Source: Antrodiella citrinella (taxonomy: Eukaryota; Basidiomycota; Agaricomycetes; Polyporales; Steccherinaceae). From it: DNA of 64,000 nucleotides. The translations under genes and the position numbers were made by a program. The stretch is taken from positions 62,001 to 126,000 of the forward strand of contig SGPM01000038.1 of assembly GCA_004802725.1 (NCBI GenBank), written 5' to 3'. The first letter of the stretch is position 1. Each line of letters begins with the position of its first letter. Shown in pieces: positions 1-10,248 of the stretch. Below the pieces are notes generated by a model that saw only the letters and a list, made by a program, of their open reading frames with translations, was not told the DNA's origin and did not search any database.

Positions 1-3000
1 GTGTTGAGAACAGGGTCCTCGCTCGCAAACGACGACTTCATCTGATCCTCAGAGGGGAAATGTCCAGGAAGTTGGGGTGAAAGGATACCGCTGACCGCAG
101 CATCCAACGGAGGGAAATGAGCAGCCGCTGCTTCAGCAGGAGACCTAGCAGAAGAAAGCGGAGTGGCGAACATGTCAGTATCAGTTGGCGACATGACGTC
201 AATGGGATTGGGACTGTTCAGCTGCTCGGGCGGAGGTTTCGCAGTGGACAGAGAGTCGTCAAAAGCTTCGGAAAAACCAAACGGATCGTCGTTGTTCGCG
301 GCAGTGGTCGTGTCTGCCTCCTCCGTCTGCGTGGCAATGGTGGGTGTGGGGACAGCAGAGCTATCGGCGAACGGCAAGAACGGTGACTGAGATGGAGGCG
401 GAGGCGACGCAGACATAGCAAACCTCTCGAATGGGTTCGTGCTCTTGGTAGCGGGAGTAGCGGGCGAGCCAGTCATTTCAGGCGAGAGAGGGAGCGGCTG
501 AGCGGCAGCAAACAAAACTTCTTGTGAGCTTGTCGCTGGAACATTGTTGGCTTGAATTTGACGGATAGGAGCAGGCTCTTCAGCAAGCGTAGCCTCGACC
601 TCTTCCCGCTCCTTCGTGGCGGACTGGACTTCAGTCTGGGTATCTTCCAGTTCCTTCTCCACTTTGGCCTTCTCAGCTTCCCTCGTGGCGAGCTGCTTTC
701 TCGCAATGGCCAACAAGCCCTTCTGTTGCTTGGCCTCCTTCTTCCCCTTCTCGATGTCCGCCTTCAATGTCTCCACTGACATACCCACATCCGTCATCTT
801 CCTCTGCAGCTCCCTAACATCCTCCTTGTCTCTCAGAACAGACCCCTCAAGCTCAGCCTTCTCTTGCTTCAAGGCGCTCAAGTCACTCTCCGAACGAATG
901 AGCTCCTCACGCGTCTTGTTGATATCTGTGGACTGTTTAGCATAGCGCTCGCGCAGAGTGCTGAGCAGACGCGTCTCTGTTTCGTAGGCCGCCTTAGCTG
1001 ACGAAAGCTGTGTTTGCAAGGCGGAGAGCTGAGACGCCTGTTCAGCGACTTGTCGTTCCACGTTAGCACGGTCCGCCCGAGCGGCGTCGAGAGAGCGGTT
1101 CGTGGAGCTCAGTTGGTTCTGCGCATTTCCGATCTCCGCAGATTTATCCTCAAGAGGAGGCGAGGATGTCGAGGGTTCGTCATCATCTCCTAACAAGTCC
1201 CTATGAATGTTCGGTGCTGACACAAGAGCGTCAGTCATTCGTCTCAGGCAGAAAAGGAAAAAGAGGACGCTTACCAGAAGGTGCACCGAAAGGCGATCCT
1301 CCGAATGGATCACTTCCACCGAAAACGTTGGGTTTAGGTACAGCTACGGCTGTGTGCTGAGGAGAAAGCGTTCCCGTACCCTGAGGGTGCAAAGCAGCAA
1401 ATGATGGCACAGACTGCTGTGGAGACGAAGACGACGGTGCAGACGCAGGGGGGTCATCCCACATCAAGTCTCTCATCGCCTCCGGAATAGTGGGTTGGGG
1501 TGGCGGCGGGGCGACGACACCATTAGAGCGCATTGAAGGAGGTATAAGGGAAGGAGGCAAAACACTTGGGATTTCTTTGCCCGCGAGTTTACCTTGGATC
1601 AAGTGCAGAGCGACTGCAAATCCGTCCTTGGTCAGGGCGCCATCCTTATTGATGTCGGATAGGTCCCTGAATTTTGAATGAGAGACTGAGGATGAAGGGT
1701 GACCAATTTACATCACTCACCAAACTTGTGCCAGAATATCGTCCGATAGCTTGGATTGCACCAAGAAAGGCACTGCAACGTCACCCTCGAGCACACCTCT
1801 CTTCGCGCTGTCCAGAGAGTTGAATATGCGATCTGCATTGGCCTTTTCTTCCGGCGTAACGTCCCACTTCGGTGCAGCAACTACGGGAGTGCTGAAAGGG
1901 AATGTGGATGGTGTTGTGAAGGTGCGAGTAGGTAACGTCGGAGGTCCTCCAGTCGTGTTCTGCCTAGGTCCGCCTGTCATCTGGGGCTGCAAAGCACTTG
2001 AACCTGTGAAGTTCGGTTGAATAGTGCTGATTGGTCGGCTGTTGAATCCACCGAATGTGCTTGGGCTGAGCGACCCGCTCTCTCCTGTTGCATGAGACGC
2101 AACAGTCTCGGGCTTTGCTTGTTCGTAAACATAGGGCGGCAAGATGGCGGGAATAGTTTGGAGTTGACCAGACATAGCCGCTTGAATGAGATACATCGCG
2201 ACGATGAAGTCGGTAGCATCAAGGCCTCCGCGATTTTTGGAGTCGGACAATGCCCTGCAGACCGGATGAAGCACAAGGGATGTGATGTAAACATGAATAC
2301 ATACCAAATCTGCGACAGCTTATCCACAGGTAATTTCGACTTGACAAGTACATCACGGGCTTTGTCCCCTACGTCATCGAAAGTGCATCAGTGTCAGCGA
2401 ATACGCACGAGGCGTGCACAGGAGCCCGCTGCTGCCCCACTGCCTCCGTTGGCTAGTCGCCTTCAAGTCGAGGCAGGCGGGCTACAGAACAGCGAAGACA
2501 AGGAGTACGTACCACTGAGGATACCATTAACCGGACCACATCCTACGAATAGCTTCATGAACTTTGCCTTGTCCTGATGCGTCAACGCCGGCATTCCGGG
2601 CGGTGGTGACTTCGTTGATCGCACACCGGTATTCTGCTGGCTAAGCGGCTGGGCGACGGGCGCATTCAAGCCCTCGATGGCGGGTGGTGGGCCCTCTGCA
2701 TTCGTTGTTGCAGCGGTGAGCTAACGCGTCGCAGAGCGTGCTGGATATGACGTACGTTTCTGGATGAGCGACTCGTCGACACGCTCTCCTCTCTGAGCGT
2801 GCCCCAAGAGCCGGATAGCGACGGCGACGCCCTTGCGCGTGAGCACACCGTTGTTGTCCTCGTCGGCAAGGTTCCATATCTCTGCAAGGACGGACGGCGA
2901 CAACTTCGTCCCGCTGAATATCTTGACCGCAGCCTCGCCAGTGACCACGCCAATCTTCTGAGCGTCGGCTTGAGTAAATATCTGATTTACAAGGGCGACC

Positions 3001-3029
3001 TCTGCCGGAGAAGGAGTGAACTTCGACAT
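1..3029 (-). CDS. EDE1: EDE1/EPS15-like endocytic scaffold, C-terminus off the left edge
   Basis: Early-arriving scaffold of clathrin-mediated endocytosis at the plasma membrane; EH domains of this family bind NPF motifs of adaptors. Read from ATG at 3029, the protein has three EH domains split by short introns: EH1 about 3015-2760, EH2 about 2600-2160 and EH3 about 1870-1560, each keeping the conserved Trp (for example SVLAEIW, LSQIW, ILAQVW). A Pro/Ser linker follows, then a charged coiled coil (about 1150-600) and an acidic Ser/Pro-rich tail running off the window. The tail contains its own EH ligand NPFERFA (about 430-450) and AP2-type DPF motifs (DDPFGF near 280, DPFGG near 1305). The UBA domain usual at the end of fungal Ede1 would lie beyond base 1. 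It is divergent from the E2 gene at 3340. The identity is firm; exact exon ends are inferred. Confidence 0.9.
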
Positions 3030-3339
3030 GGTCTACGGAGCCAGGTTGGATAAAGAGAAAGCGGTATGATACGGAAATTCAAGAAATGAGGAGGAGGAGG
3101 AGGACAAGTTTACTCCAGGACATGCGCCATTCCGAGGCACACGCATTTAGGCGCCCCACTTTCGGGCTATCAACGGCTTGTCGTAAAAGAGCTTACGTGG
3201 TGATCACGTGTCGCCTGTTCTTTCTAAGGACGCGTCTCACTCGTGTTCGAATTTCAACCTCGCCACCCTCTGCTCTTCAGGCATATCCACGTTTCTCGCT
3301 GTACTTTGGAACTATAATATCTTCTTTCTTGCACGAATC
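3030..3339. promoter_or_regulatory. Divergent promoter between EDE1 and the UBE2C-like gene
   Basis: About 310 bp separate two outward-facing start codons, so both core promoters and 5' leaders must lie here. It holds a short GAGGAGGAGGA purine tract near 3088-3103 and an ACGTGGTGATCACGTG stretch near 3195-3210 containing two CACGTG/ACGTG-like boxes. No longer ORF in it looks real. Confidence 0.45.
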
Positions 3340-4270
3340 ATGGATCAAATCACGACCTCTCTTGCTCCTTCCACCAGGACCAGCCAAAAACCTGCCGCCA
3401 CAAGCTCGACCAACGAGGTTGCAAGCAGCGTCACAAAGAGGTTGGTGGTCTATCTAAATGTATCACAGTCTTCGAGAAGTTCTAACGTCTTGGTATCGAA
3501 TAGGCTGAGTAATGAGTTAATGACGTTAATGGTGTGCCACTTTTCAAAGCCGTACAGACAATTTGACTGACAAAGTCTGTATAGATGTCCGCGTCTCCTG
3601 GAATCGTGCGTGGCTGAATAGTATTTTGTGTTCTCTGCACTGCTCACATGTCACAATTTTAGTCTGCATTCCCGAGGTCGGACGCGAACTTGTTTGACTG
3701 GGTGGGGACAATTGAGGGACCAGCAGGAACTGTACGTGTCACGCAACTTTTTCACACACCGCCCACAACTTGACCTTGGTATGCTGCGCAGATCTACAGT
3801 GGCCTGAAGTGGAAGATGTCAATCCACTTCCCTGCAAACTACCCTTATGCCCCTCCCGTAATCAAATTCGATACCCCATGCTACCACCCGAACGTGGACA
3901 TCAACTCTGGAGCTATCTGTTTAGACATTCTTCAGGTGTGTTGACTTGATATTCTTGAACGTGTGTGCTGAGATGTTGTATTTTAGGACAAATGGTCCGC
4001 TGTTTACAGCGTGCAGACGATCTTGCTGTCTCTTCAATCCCTACTTGGCGGTGAGTCTTCTGCTAAGCTTCGCAATATTCTTGAGCTCATGCTTCACTAC
4101 CCAGAACCTAACAACGCGTCGCCCTTGAACCCAGACGCCGCCAACTTGTGGGTCAGGCCAGATGGTACGAATTCAGAAGTCTCCGCATTGGGATGCAGTA
4201 TTCTCATGCAATTCTTTCCACAGACTTCAAGTCTCAGCTCCTGAAGCACTATCGACCCATCTCCGAATGA
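3340..4270 (+). CDS. UBC11: Ubiquitin-conjugating enzyme E2 C (UbcH10/Ubc11 type)
   Basis: E2 enzyme that works with the APC/C to ubiquitinate mitotic cyclins and securin. Hand splicing gives exons beginning at 3340, 3504, 3585 and 3663 and three to four more, with a Ser/Thr-rich N-terminal extension (about 35 residues) as in UBE2C. The core is clear: the ELMTLM helix, [15 protein letters not shown], the CYHPNVD motif (HPN), the active-site Cys in [29 protein letters not shown], and the end [15 protein letters not shown] before TGA at 4268-4270. Length is about 170-175 residues, normal for the family. Introns of 50-65 bp cut it at least six times. The MTLM|MSASPGI segment and the extension separate it from Ubc4/Ubc5-type E2s. 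Confidence 0.93.
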
Positions 4271-5177
4271 GCATCCGTTCCCGTGTATCCATACATTGTT
4301 ACCTCCCCGTCATAGCATTGTCTACCTCCCATCCCTGTGCAACGTGCTCTCGGACCCTCTCCTGCAAGTCGTCCTTCCCCTCCATCAAACAATTCATCTT
4401 GACATTCGCTCCTGGATATCGTCAGCAAACTCTCGAGTTTCTAGACGCGTTCATGTTGCAAATGTTTTGTACAGCATTATCTCGGCATCCGGTGTACATA
4501 CATACTATCTCATCCTGTTCCTCAACTTTTTTTGAAATTCGTTTGACATCACCGACGAGCGCTCTCAGGAACATTTTGTCCGTTCTCGTGCTGGACATCC
4601 GACACATTAAGTCAGTTGTCAGATGCGTTCGCGTGCGACGGGCCGGTGTCAATGACTTCGCTACCGTTCTCAAGCTCAACACACCACTCTTTAACACACC
4701 ATTTCTTTTCGTGAATGAGTTTGAATCTGCTACATACTGCATGCTATTAGGTCCTTCAGCATCACCAGGACATCACGGAATTTCGTTTCTGAACACAGCC
4801 TTGGAAGATCTAACATCAGCGCCTGGATACTGACACCGACATATATAACCGCGACCTCTGCGCGCTTGCTTTAGTTTCTGCGGTCGAAACTCTTCGTCCC
4901 CTTCACGACTTTCACGACTCTTTCGTTCTGTCTCTAGCTACGGTTGACCCGAGCCTTTTCGTCTTTCTTTCACTGCCAACTATTTGGACGTCTGTCTGGT
5001 CACAGCGTGCCCTGTCGTAATCTCTTTCCTCTTGGTAAGTTGCTTTCGAATTAGTGCCAACGAGTTCAAGACACTAATGCAGTACTTCTGAACGGTTGTT
5101 ATAGACCTCGCGAACGTTCATTCTACAAACCAAAACCAGACCACCCACCTATCTGACCTGACGGACTATAACTAAAG
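4271..5177 (+). promoter_or_regulatory. Intergenic region with TATA element and 5'-UTR intron for the gene at 5178
   Basis: The first part is the 3'-UTR of the E2 gene. A TATATAA element lies near 4841-4848. A pyrimidine-rich leader follows, with a good GTAAGT...TATAG intron at about 5035-5104, so the gene at 5178 probably has a spliced 5'-UTR. The long open frame across 4162-4833 overlaps the end of the E2 gene, has no recognisable domain and is read as chance. Confidence 0.4.
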
Positions 5178-5766
5178 ATGTCCACGTCCAGCACGATCAT
5201 CTCAGTCCCCTTAATACCAGTCACTCCCCCTCGCCGTCGTTCCCTCAGCCCACCCGGCTTCTCCGACAAATTCGAGCACCTCCTGCTCCCCCTCCCGCGT
5301 CGTCCCCCTCCGACCGCCCTCCGTCTGGTCTCAGGACCCCTTACCAAACCGCGCGCGCCCGAAACACACCTTACCTTCCCTCCCACGTCCGGCGTTCTAC
5401 CCCAAGATCCACCTACCGCGCACAGGCCCCACGCCGCGCAAGCTCTCCAAGGAGGGCCTGATGTCGCTGGAGAGACAGGTCCCCGCCATCCACCTCGCTC
5501 AAGCTAGAGTGATTTACCCCGAGTTGCGGGTGCCTGGATACGGGTCGGATGGGGAGAGCGATAGCGACGATGATAGCTCTTCCTTTAGTAGTGGCGGGTC
5601 GAGCAGAGGGTCGTTTGAGAGCCTTGAGGAGTCGTTGAAGAAGGAGAGGGGGAGGACCTTGAGGGGACCTTGGGACCATGCTGGCACCATAAAGGTGCCG
5701 ATCGATGTGAAGGCTGTGTTGACACCTCCCAGACGTGCTGCGGTCAGTGTCCTGCAGAGGACTTAG
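5178..5766 (+). CDS. Unrecognised low-complexity acidic protein, frame uncertain
   Basis: I do not recognise this protein. The ATG at 5178 opens a Pro/Ser-rich N-terminus (SVPLIPVTPPRRRSLSPPGF, then SDKFEHLL). The downstream part, clear from about 5370 and ending at TAG 5764-5766, lies in a different frame. It reads RPAFYPKIHLPRTGP, then SKEGLMSLERQVPAIHLAQA and VIYPELRVPGYGSDGESDSD, with a Ser/Asp-rich stretch and a basic end. The two parts look like one protein of about 190 residues, but no normal-length intron joins them; a C-rich tract lies between (about 5285-5320). Either a very short intron or an indel separates the frames. The downstream ORF could also start alone at ATG 5461. Nothing indicates a function; the composition suggests a disordered protein. 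Confidence 0.45.
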
Positions 5767-6050
5767 TGGGTTTATATGTTTTGGTTCGGGTCTTGGCCTT
5801 TGTAGGATGTCCCCGTTTGCAGATAGCTTGTTCAGTAGTTGGTAGTGCTCTATGTTGATCACCGAGCGTTTTTCGCATCGCAAGATGGTTGTGCGTGGTG
5901 AACGTTGAACGTTGAAGGAGCGCAAGAAAGTAATTGAGGATGTGTGAATGGTATTACATAGCGATTGCAAGGCTACATTGACGTATGAGAGGAACAGTGG
6001 GGTAACCAACAAGCTGATCGGGAGTGGATGGGGCACAGATGAGGATCCGA

Positions 6051-6482
6051 CTACTTCTTGCCAGATCTGTGTGGAATACGAATGAGAGGAAGACAGAGGA
6101 AGACATCGTAAGGTAGTTTGATCACGTACTTCTTGATACCACCGCCTGGTGCGCCGCCTTGAGTATGGTGAATTTGAATGAGTTTACGAATGCAATCATC
6201 GCGCCAAATCTCACCTTTGAGAGCTACAGAAAGGAAAGAAAAATCAACACGAGAAAGACGACAAATAGCATGTGGATTGGACTCACCCTTCTCCCTAGCA
6301 GCTTTCACCGCAGCCTCGTCCGCTTTCTTCTTGGCTGCGAAGGCAGCATCCTCATCGTCCAAATCCTTCTTGTCTTTCTTCGGAGCCTTCAAACCAGACA
6401 TTAAGTCTCAGTCTACGGTCGAAAACGTGTGGAATAGACTCACCTTCAAAGGCTTGAGCTTTCCACCTTGTCTACTAGACAT
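6051..6482 (-). CDS. TMA7: Translation machinery-associated protein TMA7
   Basis: Tiny ribosome-associated protein of unclear mechanism, conserved from yeast to human (CCDC72). The start ATG is at 6482. Spliced product: MSSRQGGKLKPLK, then APKKDKKDLDDEDAAF, a Lys/Ala/Glu-rich helix ending AAREKG, a very short exon ALK, GGAPGGGIKK, and a last exon SGKK before TAG at 6051-6053. This matches the family hallmark at both ends (N-terminal SSRQGGKLKPLK, C-terminal GGIKKSGKK) and its usual length of about 65 residues. Four introns of about 55-65 bp interrupt it, so more than half of the gene is intron. The longer open frames through this locus are artefacts of reading through introns. Confidence 0.9.
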
Positions 6483-7574
6483 TTCTGAAGTTCTAGAGTC
6501 GCGGTAAGTGGGCGAGCTTTGACGCCAAAAAAGGATGAAGGCTGATTGTAATCTGACGCTAAACGAGATCTGTTTTTAGGTCGTGTCATGTGACTGTTAG
6601 CCGATGGGCTTGGCAAAGGCTTGGCAGAGATGTCTGACGACCTGAAATTGGCGAGAAAGAACAAAAATCAGGCTCGGAAGAGCCTGGAAGGCCATGATTC
6701 GCCGTCCTGTATGAGAGGTACGCAAGTCGCTTTCATGGCGCACCTTCCTGTGCCACGATGAACCACCCCGACGTGAACAGCGCGATTCACTTTCACACTT
6801 CTCATCGTGAGCGGCGAGCTGCGGCGAGTCCGCGACAGTGACAGTCGTGGTGGCGTTATGCGGGGGAGGAAATACACATTCAGTTCGTATCACTGATGTC
6901 GGTTATATCCAGAGGCCAGCAGGGCTTAGAAATTACAGGAACCAATCCCGAAATTCCGTCCAGAATGCCACGCAGCTCACATGAGCACCCCCGCATGGAA
7001 TTTGTTGGCCCAACAGCAGTTCAATCGTCGTGGTAACCGACCACAGGGTCCGAGATGGTCCGGAGAGAAGGCAGCTCAAAATCAAGGCTCCGGCGATTCG
7101 TTGTAGTTCAAGGCTCGCGACGGTGGTCTGTATCGTTTGGCAGTGTAGTGGTTTGCGAGATGGGCGCGACAGAGAGCGCGACAGAAAATGGCACGCTTAC
7201 CGGGCAGAATGTGGGGAAATATGCTGCGTCTCGGAGCGGAAGAGCTTTCGGAGTGTCGACGGCTGATCCGGACCACAATCCAGAAAAGTTCAACAATGCG
7301 GGGGAAGCCAGCGAACCGGCAACGACGAACTTGAATCCGAACTTCCTCCCATAAAACAAGCCTGCATGTTCTCGTAAGTCGCGAGCGAGGTCTCTTCCGA
7401 GTCCTCATCGTTCTCTACGTCTCCGAACGCTTACCCTCAGCTTTACTCACTGTTCACGTTCTCTACATAGCTGAGGAAGAGCTTCTCGAAAACTCCCCAC
7501 TTTCGTTTCGAAATCCAGTCTTTACTTTCCACGGCCGCCCGCCATCTCTATACCCCAGGTTTCTGCCAAGCAAT
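6483..7574. other. Divergent intergenic region between TMA7 and the amylase-like gene
   Basis: About 1.1 kb between divergent starts. Open frames here, for example 7055-7354 on plus, start and stop without splice support or a recognisable domain. A C/T-rich leader (about 7440-7560) directly precedes the amylase-like ATG. I see no repeat, RNA gene or clear TATA box. Confidence 0.35.
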
Positions 7575-9727
7575 ATGCGTTCTTTTCTCAGTTTGATCCC
7601 TTCTCTCGCCCTCCTCCAGTCCGCCTTCGCCGCCACTGCAGAGCAATGGAGAGGTCGCTCCATCTACCAGTACGTTCCTACCTTTCACAAGACGACCGTG
7701 CTTGTTTTGCTCAGGCGTGTTTTACAGAGTCATCATTGACCGTTACGCCCTCCCTGAAGGTGCTGACCCGACTCAGTGCAACCCAGGCGCGCAGACATGG
7801 TGTGGTGGAACCTGGAACACCCTCCGCGCGAACTTGGACTACATCCAAGATATGGGCTTCACCGCCGGTACGCATATCACCAACTCCCGCGACGTCCAGT
7901 CGAAAACTGACCCCGGCGTGCAGTCTGGATTAGTCCCGTCAACCAGAACTACGGAGGTCCCCGCACACAGTACGGAGACGCATACCACGGTTACTGGATC
8001 GCGGACCATTCCCAGCTCAACGACCACTTCGGTACCGCCAACGACCTGAAGGCACTTTCGGACGAACTGCACGCTCGCGGCATGTGCGTACTTGCCCGCT
8101 GTGGGAACGCGTGAATACATTCTAATTTTGCGGCTGATCGTAGGTATCTGATGGTCGACGTCGTTGTGAACGACGTGATGGCTCCGTCCATGACCCCGGA
8201 CTACTCGACCTACATGTTCAAGGACCCGGTATGTACTGCCGCCGAGTTCACCAGCGTGAACAAATATTGACGCGCTGCTTCCCATAGTCCCAATACCATC
8301 CCTACTGTGTGATTGATTGGGGTAACACGACCAGCGAGCAGCACTGCTGGCTTGGTGACACTAACGTCCCACTTCCCGATCTGAACACCGAGGACCCGAC
8401 AGTCATCTCGGGCTTGAGCTCGTGGGTCAAGGACATGGTCACCACATATGCCATTGACGGTCTTCGTATTGATGGTATGCGCTTCTATATTTCTTTTGGG
8501 ACGTATTCTGATCACGTTCTGCAGCCGCCAAGCACATCGGCCCCGGTTTCTGGCCTGTGTTCTGTGGCGCCGCCGGTGTATTCTGCATTGGTGAAGTGTT
8601 TGGTTCCGATATTGAGTGCGTTCCTCTTTAAGTCTGCATAAATTTTTGTTAATCTTCCTTCCAGCGAAGCTGCTTCATACCAAGCCTCCAATGAGCTGGA
8701 CTCGATCCTCAACTACCCGATGTACACCGCGCTCACGGACGCGTTCGCCATCCCGGGCACCTTGAACTCGTCTTCGATCACGGATACTCTGGCCCAGTAC
8801 AAGACGAAGTTCAAGGACCCCGGTCTCCTCGGTAACTTCCTCGAGAACCAGGATTTGCCTCGCTGGGCCAACTTCTCTACGGATCCCCAGAGCATGTACA
8901 ACGCCATGGTTTTCAACTTTATGTCTGATGGGTACGTACGGTGATTCATGCGCCGCACGCTTGCTCACTCACGGGTTGGCAGTATTCCTATTGTGTATTA
9001 TGGTCAAGAACAAGGTTTCACCGGCAACGCCGATCCTTGGAACCGCGAGCCTCTCTGGCCGTCGAAGTATGAGAATACGACTGCCGCCCAGATGATCGCT
9101 ACGCTGAACCAGGTATGTGCGCGTTGGGTGCGTTGACCAGTCCTGTATTGACTCTCGGATACAGTTCCGCAACTTCCTCGTCCTGAACGCCACCGGCGAC
9201 TGGTTGCACAGCGACGTGCAGGTCCTCACGACTGATGAGCATGGACTGGCCATCATGAAGGGCGAAGTTGTTAGCGTTTTGACGAACATCGGTTCTCCCG
9301 TAAGTCATTCGTGATCTGTCTCGTCGACGCCGACTGACCACTCGTGTAGCCCGCCAACGTGAGTATGGCTGTATACACACCCTACACCGGCAGTACCCCT
9401 ATGACCGAGTGAGTGGCGTGTCCCATCGTTCTTCTCCGCGTCGTCGCTGACCTTCGCCACAGTATATTGAGTTGCCGTCAATACGTGATCGGCAGCAACG
9501 GCACGCTCAGTGTCGAATATACCCTCGGTGGCCAGGCGAAGGTGCTCGTCCCCGACAGCTACTTGACGAATTCTGGACTTTGCGGGAGCGAAGTCGAGGT
9601 CGTTCAGCAGACGAAGGGGCAGCTCGCGTCGGGCAACGGCGCTGAGCGCACGTATGCTATGGCCGGTGGTCTTGTTCTTTCTTTTAGTATCTCGGTTCTA
9701 GGTTTACTGGGTAGTATTGTCATGTAG
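7575..9727 (+). CDS. GPI-anchored GH13 alpha-amylase-like protein (AgtA/alpha-glucanotransferase type)
   Basis: Secreted GH13 enzyme of about 540 residues acting on alpha-1,4-glucan at the cell wall. A signal peptide ([19 protein letters not shown]) precedes the (beta/alpha)8 barrel; early exons join as IYQVIIDRYA and [18 protein letters not shown]13 regions: I is VDVVVND (near 8155-8175), II is GLRIDAAKH (nucleophile Asp), III is CIGEVF (Glu acid/base), IV is [10 protein letters not shown] (near 8835-8865, stabilising Asp). The three catalytic acids are present, but the region I His is Asp and the region IV His is Gln. The same two positions are altered in Aspergillus GPI-anchored alpha-glucanotransferases AgtA/AgtB as I recall them. 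The C-terminus has a polar SGNGAER stretch, then a hydrophobic tail to the stop at 9725-9727, typical of a GPI signal. A role in cell-wall alpha-glucan rather than starch digestion is inferred. Confidence 0.88.
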
Positions 9728-10159
9728 CGTGTTCGTTTGTGTAGTAGTCAATCCAGATGCATGCTCTTTTTATTTTGCACTGGCGGTGACGAGTAGCTTC
9801 ACGTGCCGTTGCAGCTTCCGGCGGACGTTCGCAGCTTCATGCGCACCAGACTGCGATGTGAATAAATGTAACACGTTCGTTCATCCACGCAGCTTGGTAG
9901 ATTCAAAATTGACCAACGAGATGGAGACGCCCACTCGCCCGGGTATTCCCGTGTCGGAGAGTGAAAACAACCTCCCGGATTAGGCAGATGGGGGCACAGG
10001 CGTTGCTCGCTGTTCGCGACGGTCTACGTGTGTTCGGCGTCACAGCGAGCAGCGTCAGTCAGTCTCTTTATCCCACCCTCATCATCCAAAACGGCTTCCG
10101 GAGGAGGAGGCGTCGGTCGGCGCACGTCCGAGGCTTCGACCAGGTCGAGGACACCTACC
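9728..10159 (+). promoter_or_regulatory. Amylase 3'-UTR and NOT1 promoter/leader
   Basis: About 430 bp between two genes on the same strand. It holds two short upstream ORFs relative to NOT1: ATG 9921 to TAG about 9983, and ATG 9988. No TATA box or repeat stands out. Confidence 0.35.
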
Positions 10160-10248
10160 ATGGACAGTCCCTTGAACCCGAACATACATACCATCGTCAA
10201 GGCGCAAATCGTCTTCCTACTCTCGACATTGACGGAGGAGAACTTTGA
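9988..10248 (+). other. Possible upstream ORF overlapping the NOT1 start
   Basis: ATG at 9988 opens 86 codons ending at TGA 10246-10248. That is in another frame and beyond the NOT1 ATG at 10160. If the NOT1 transcript starts upstream of 9988, ribosomes using this ATG would bypass the NOT1 start. Whether it lies in the mRNA is unknown; no protein family is recognised. Confidence 0.25.

Noticed and set aside
4162..4833. Long plus-strand open frame of 223 codons
   Set aside because: It begins inside the last part of the E2 gene in another frame, has no recognisable domain, and covers a UTR/promoter region.
5413..6036. 207-codon minus-strand frame opposite the unknown gene
   Set aside because: It is antisense to the conserved-looking plus-strand frame, with no domain and no splice logic.
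7055..7354. 99-codon plus-strand frame upstream of the amylase-like gene
   Set aside because: No domain, biased composition, and it lies in the divergent promoter region.
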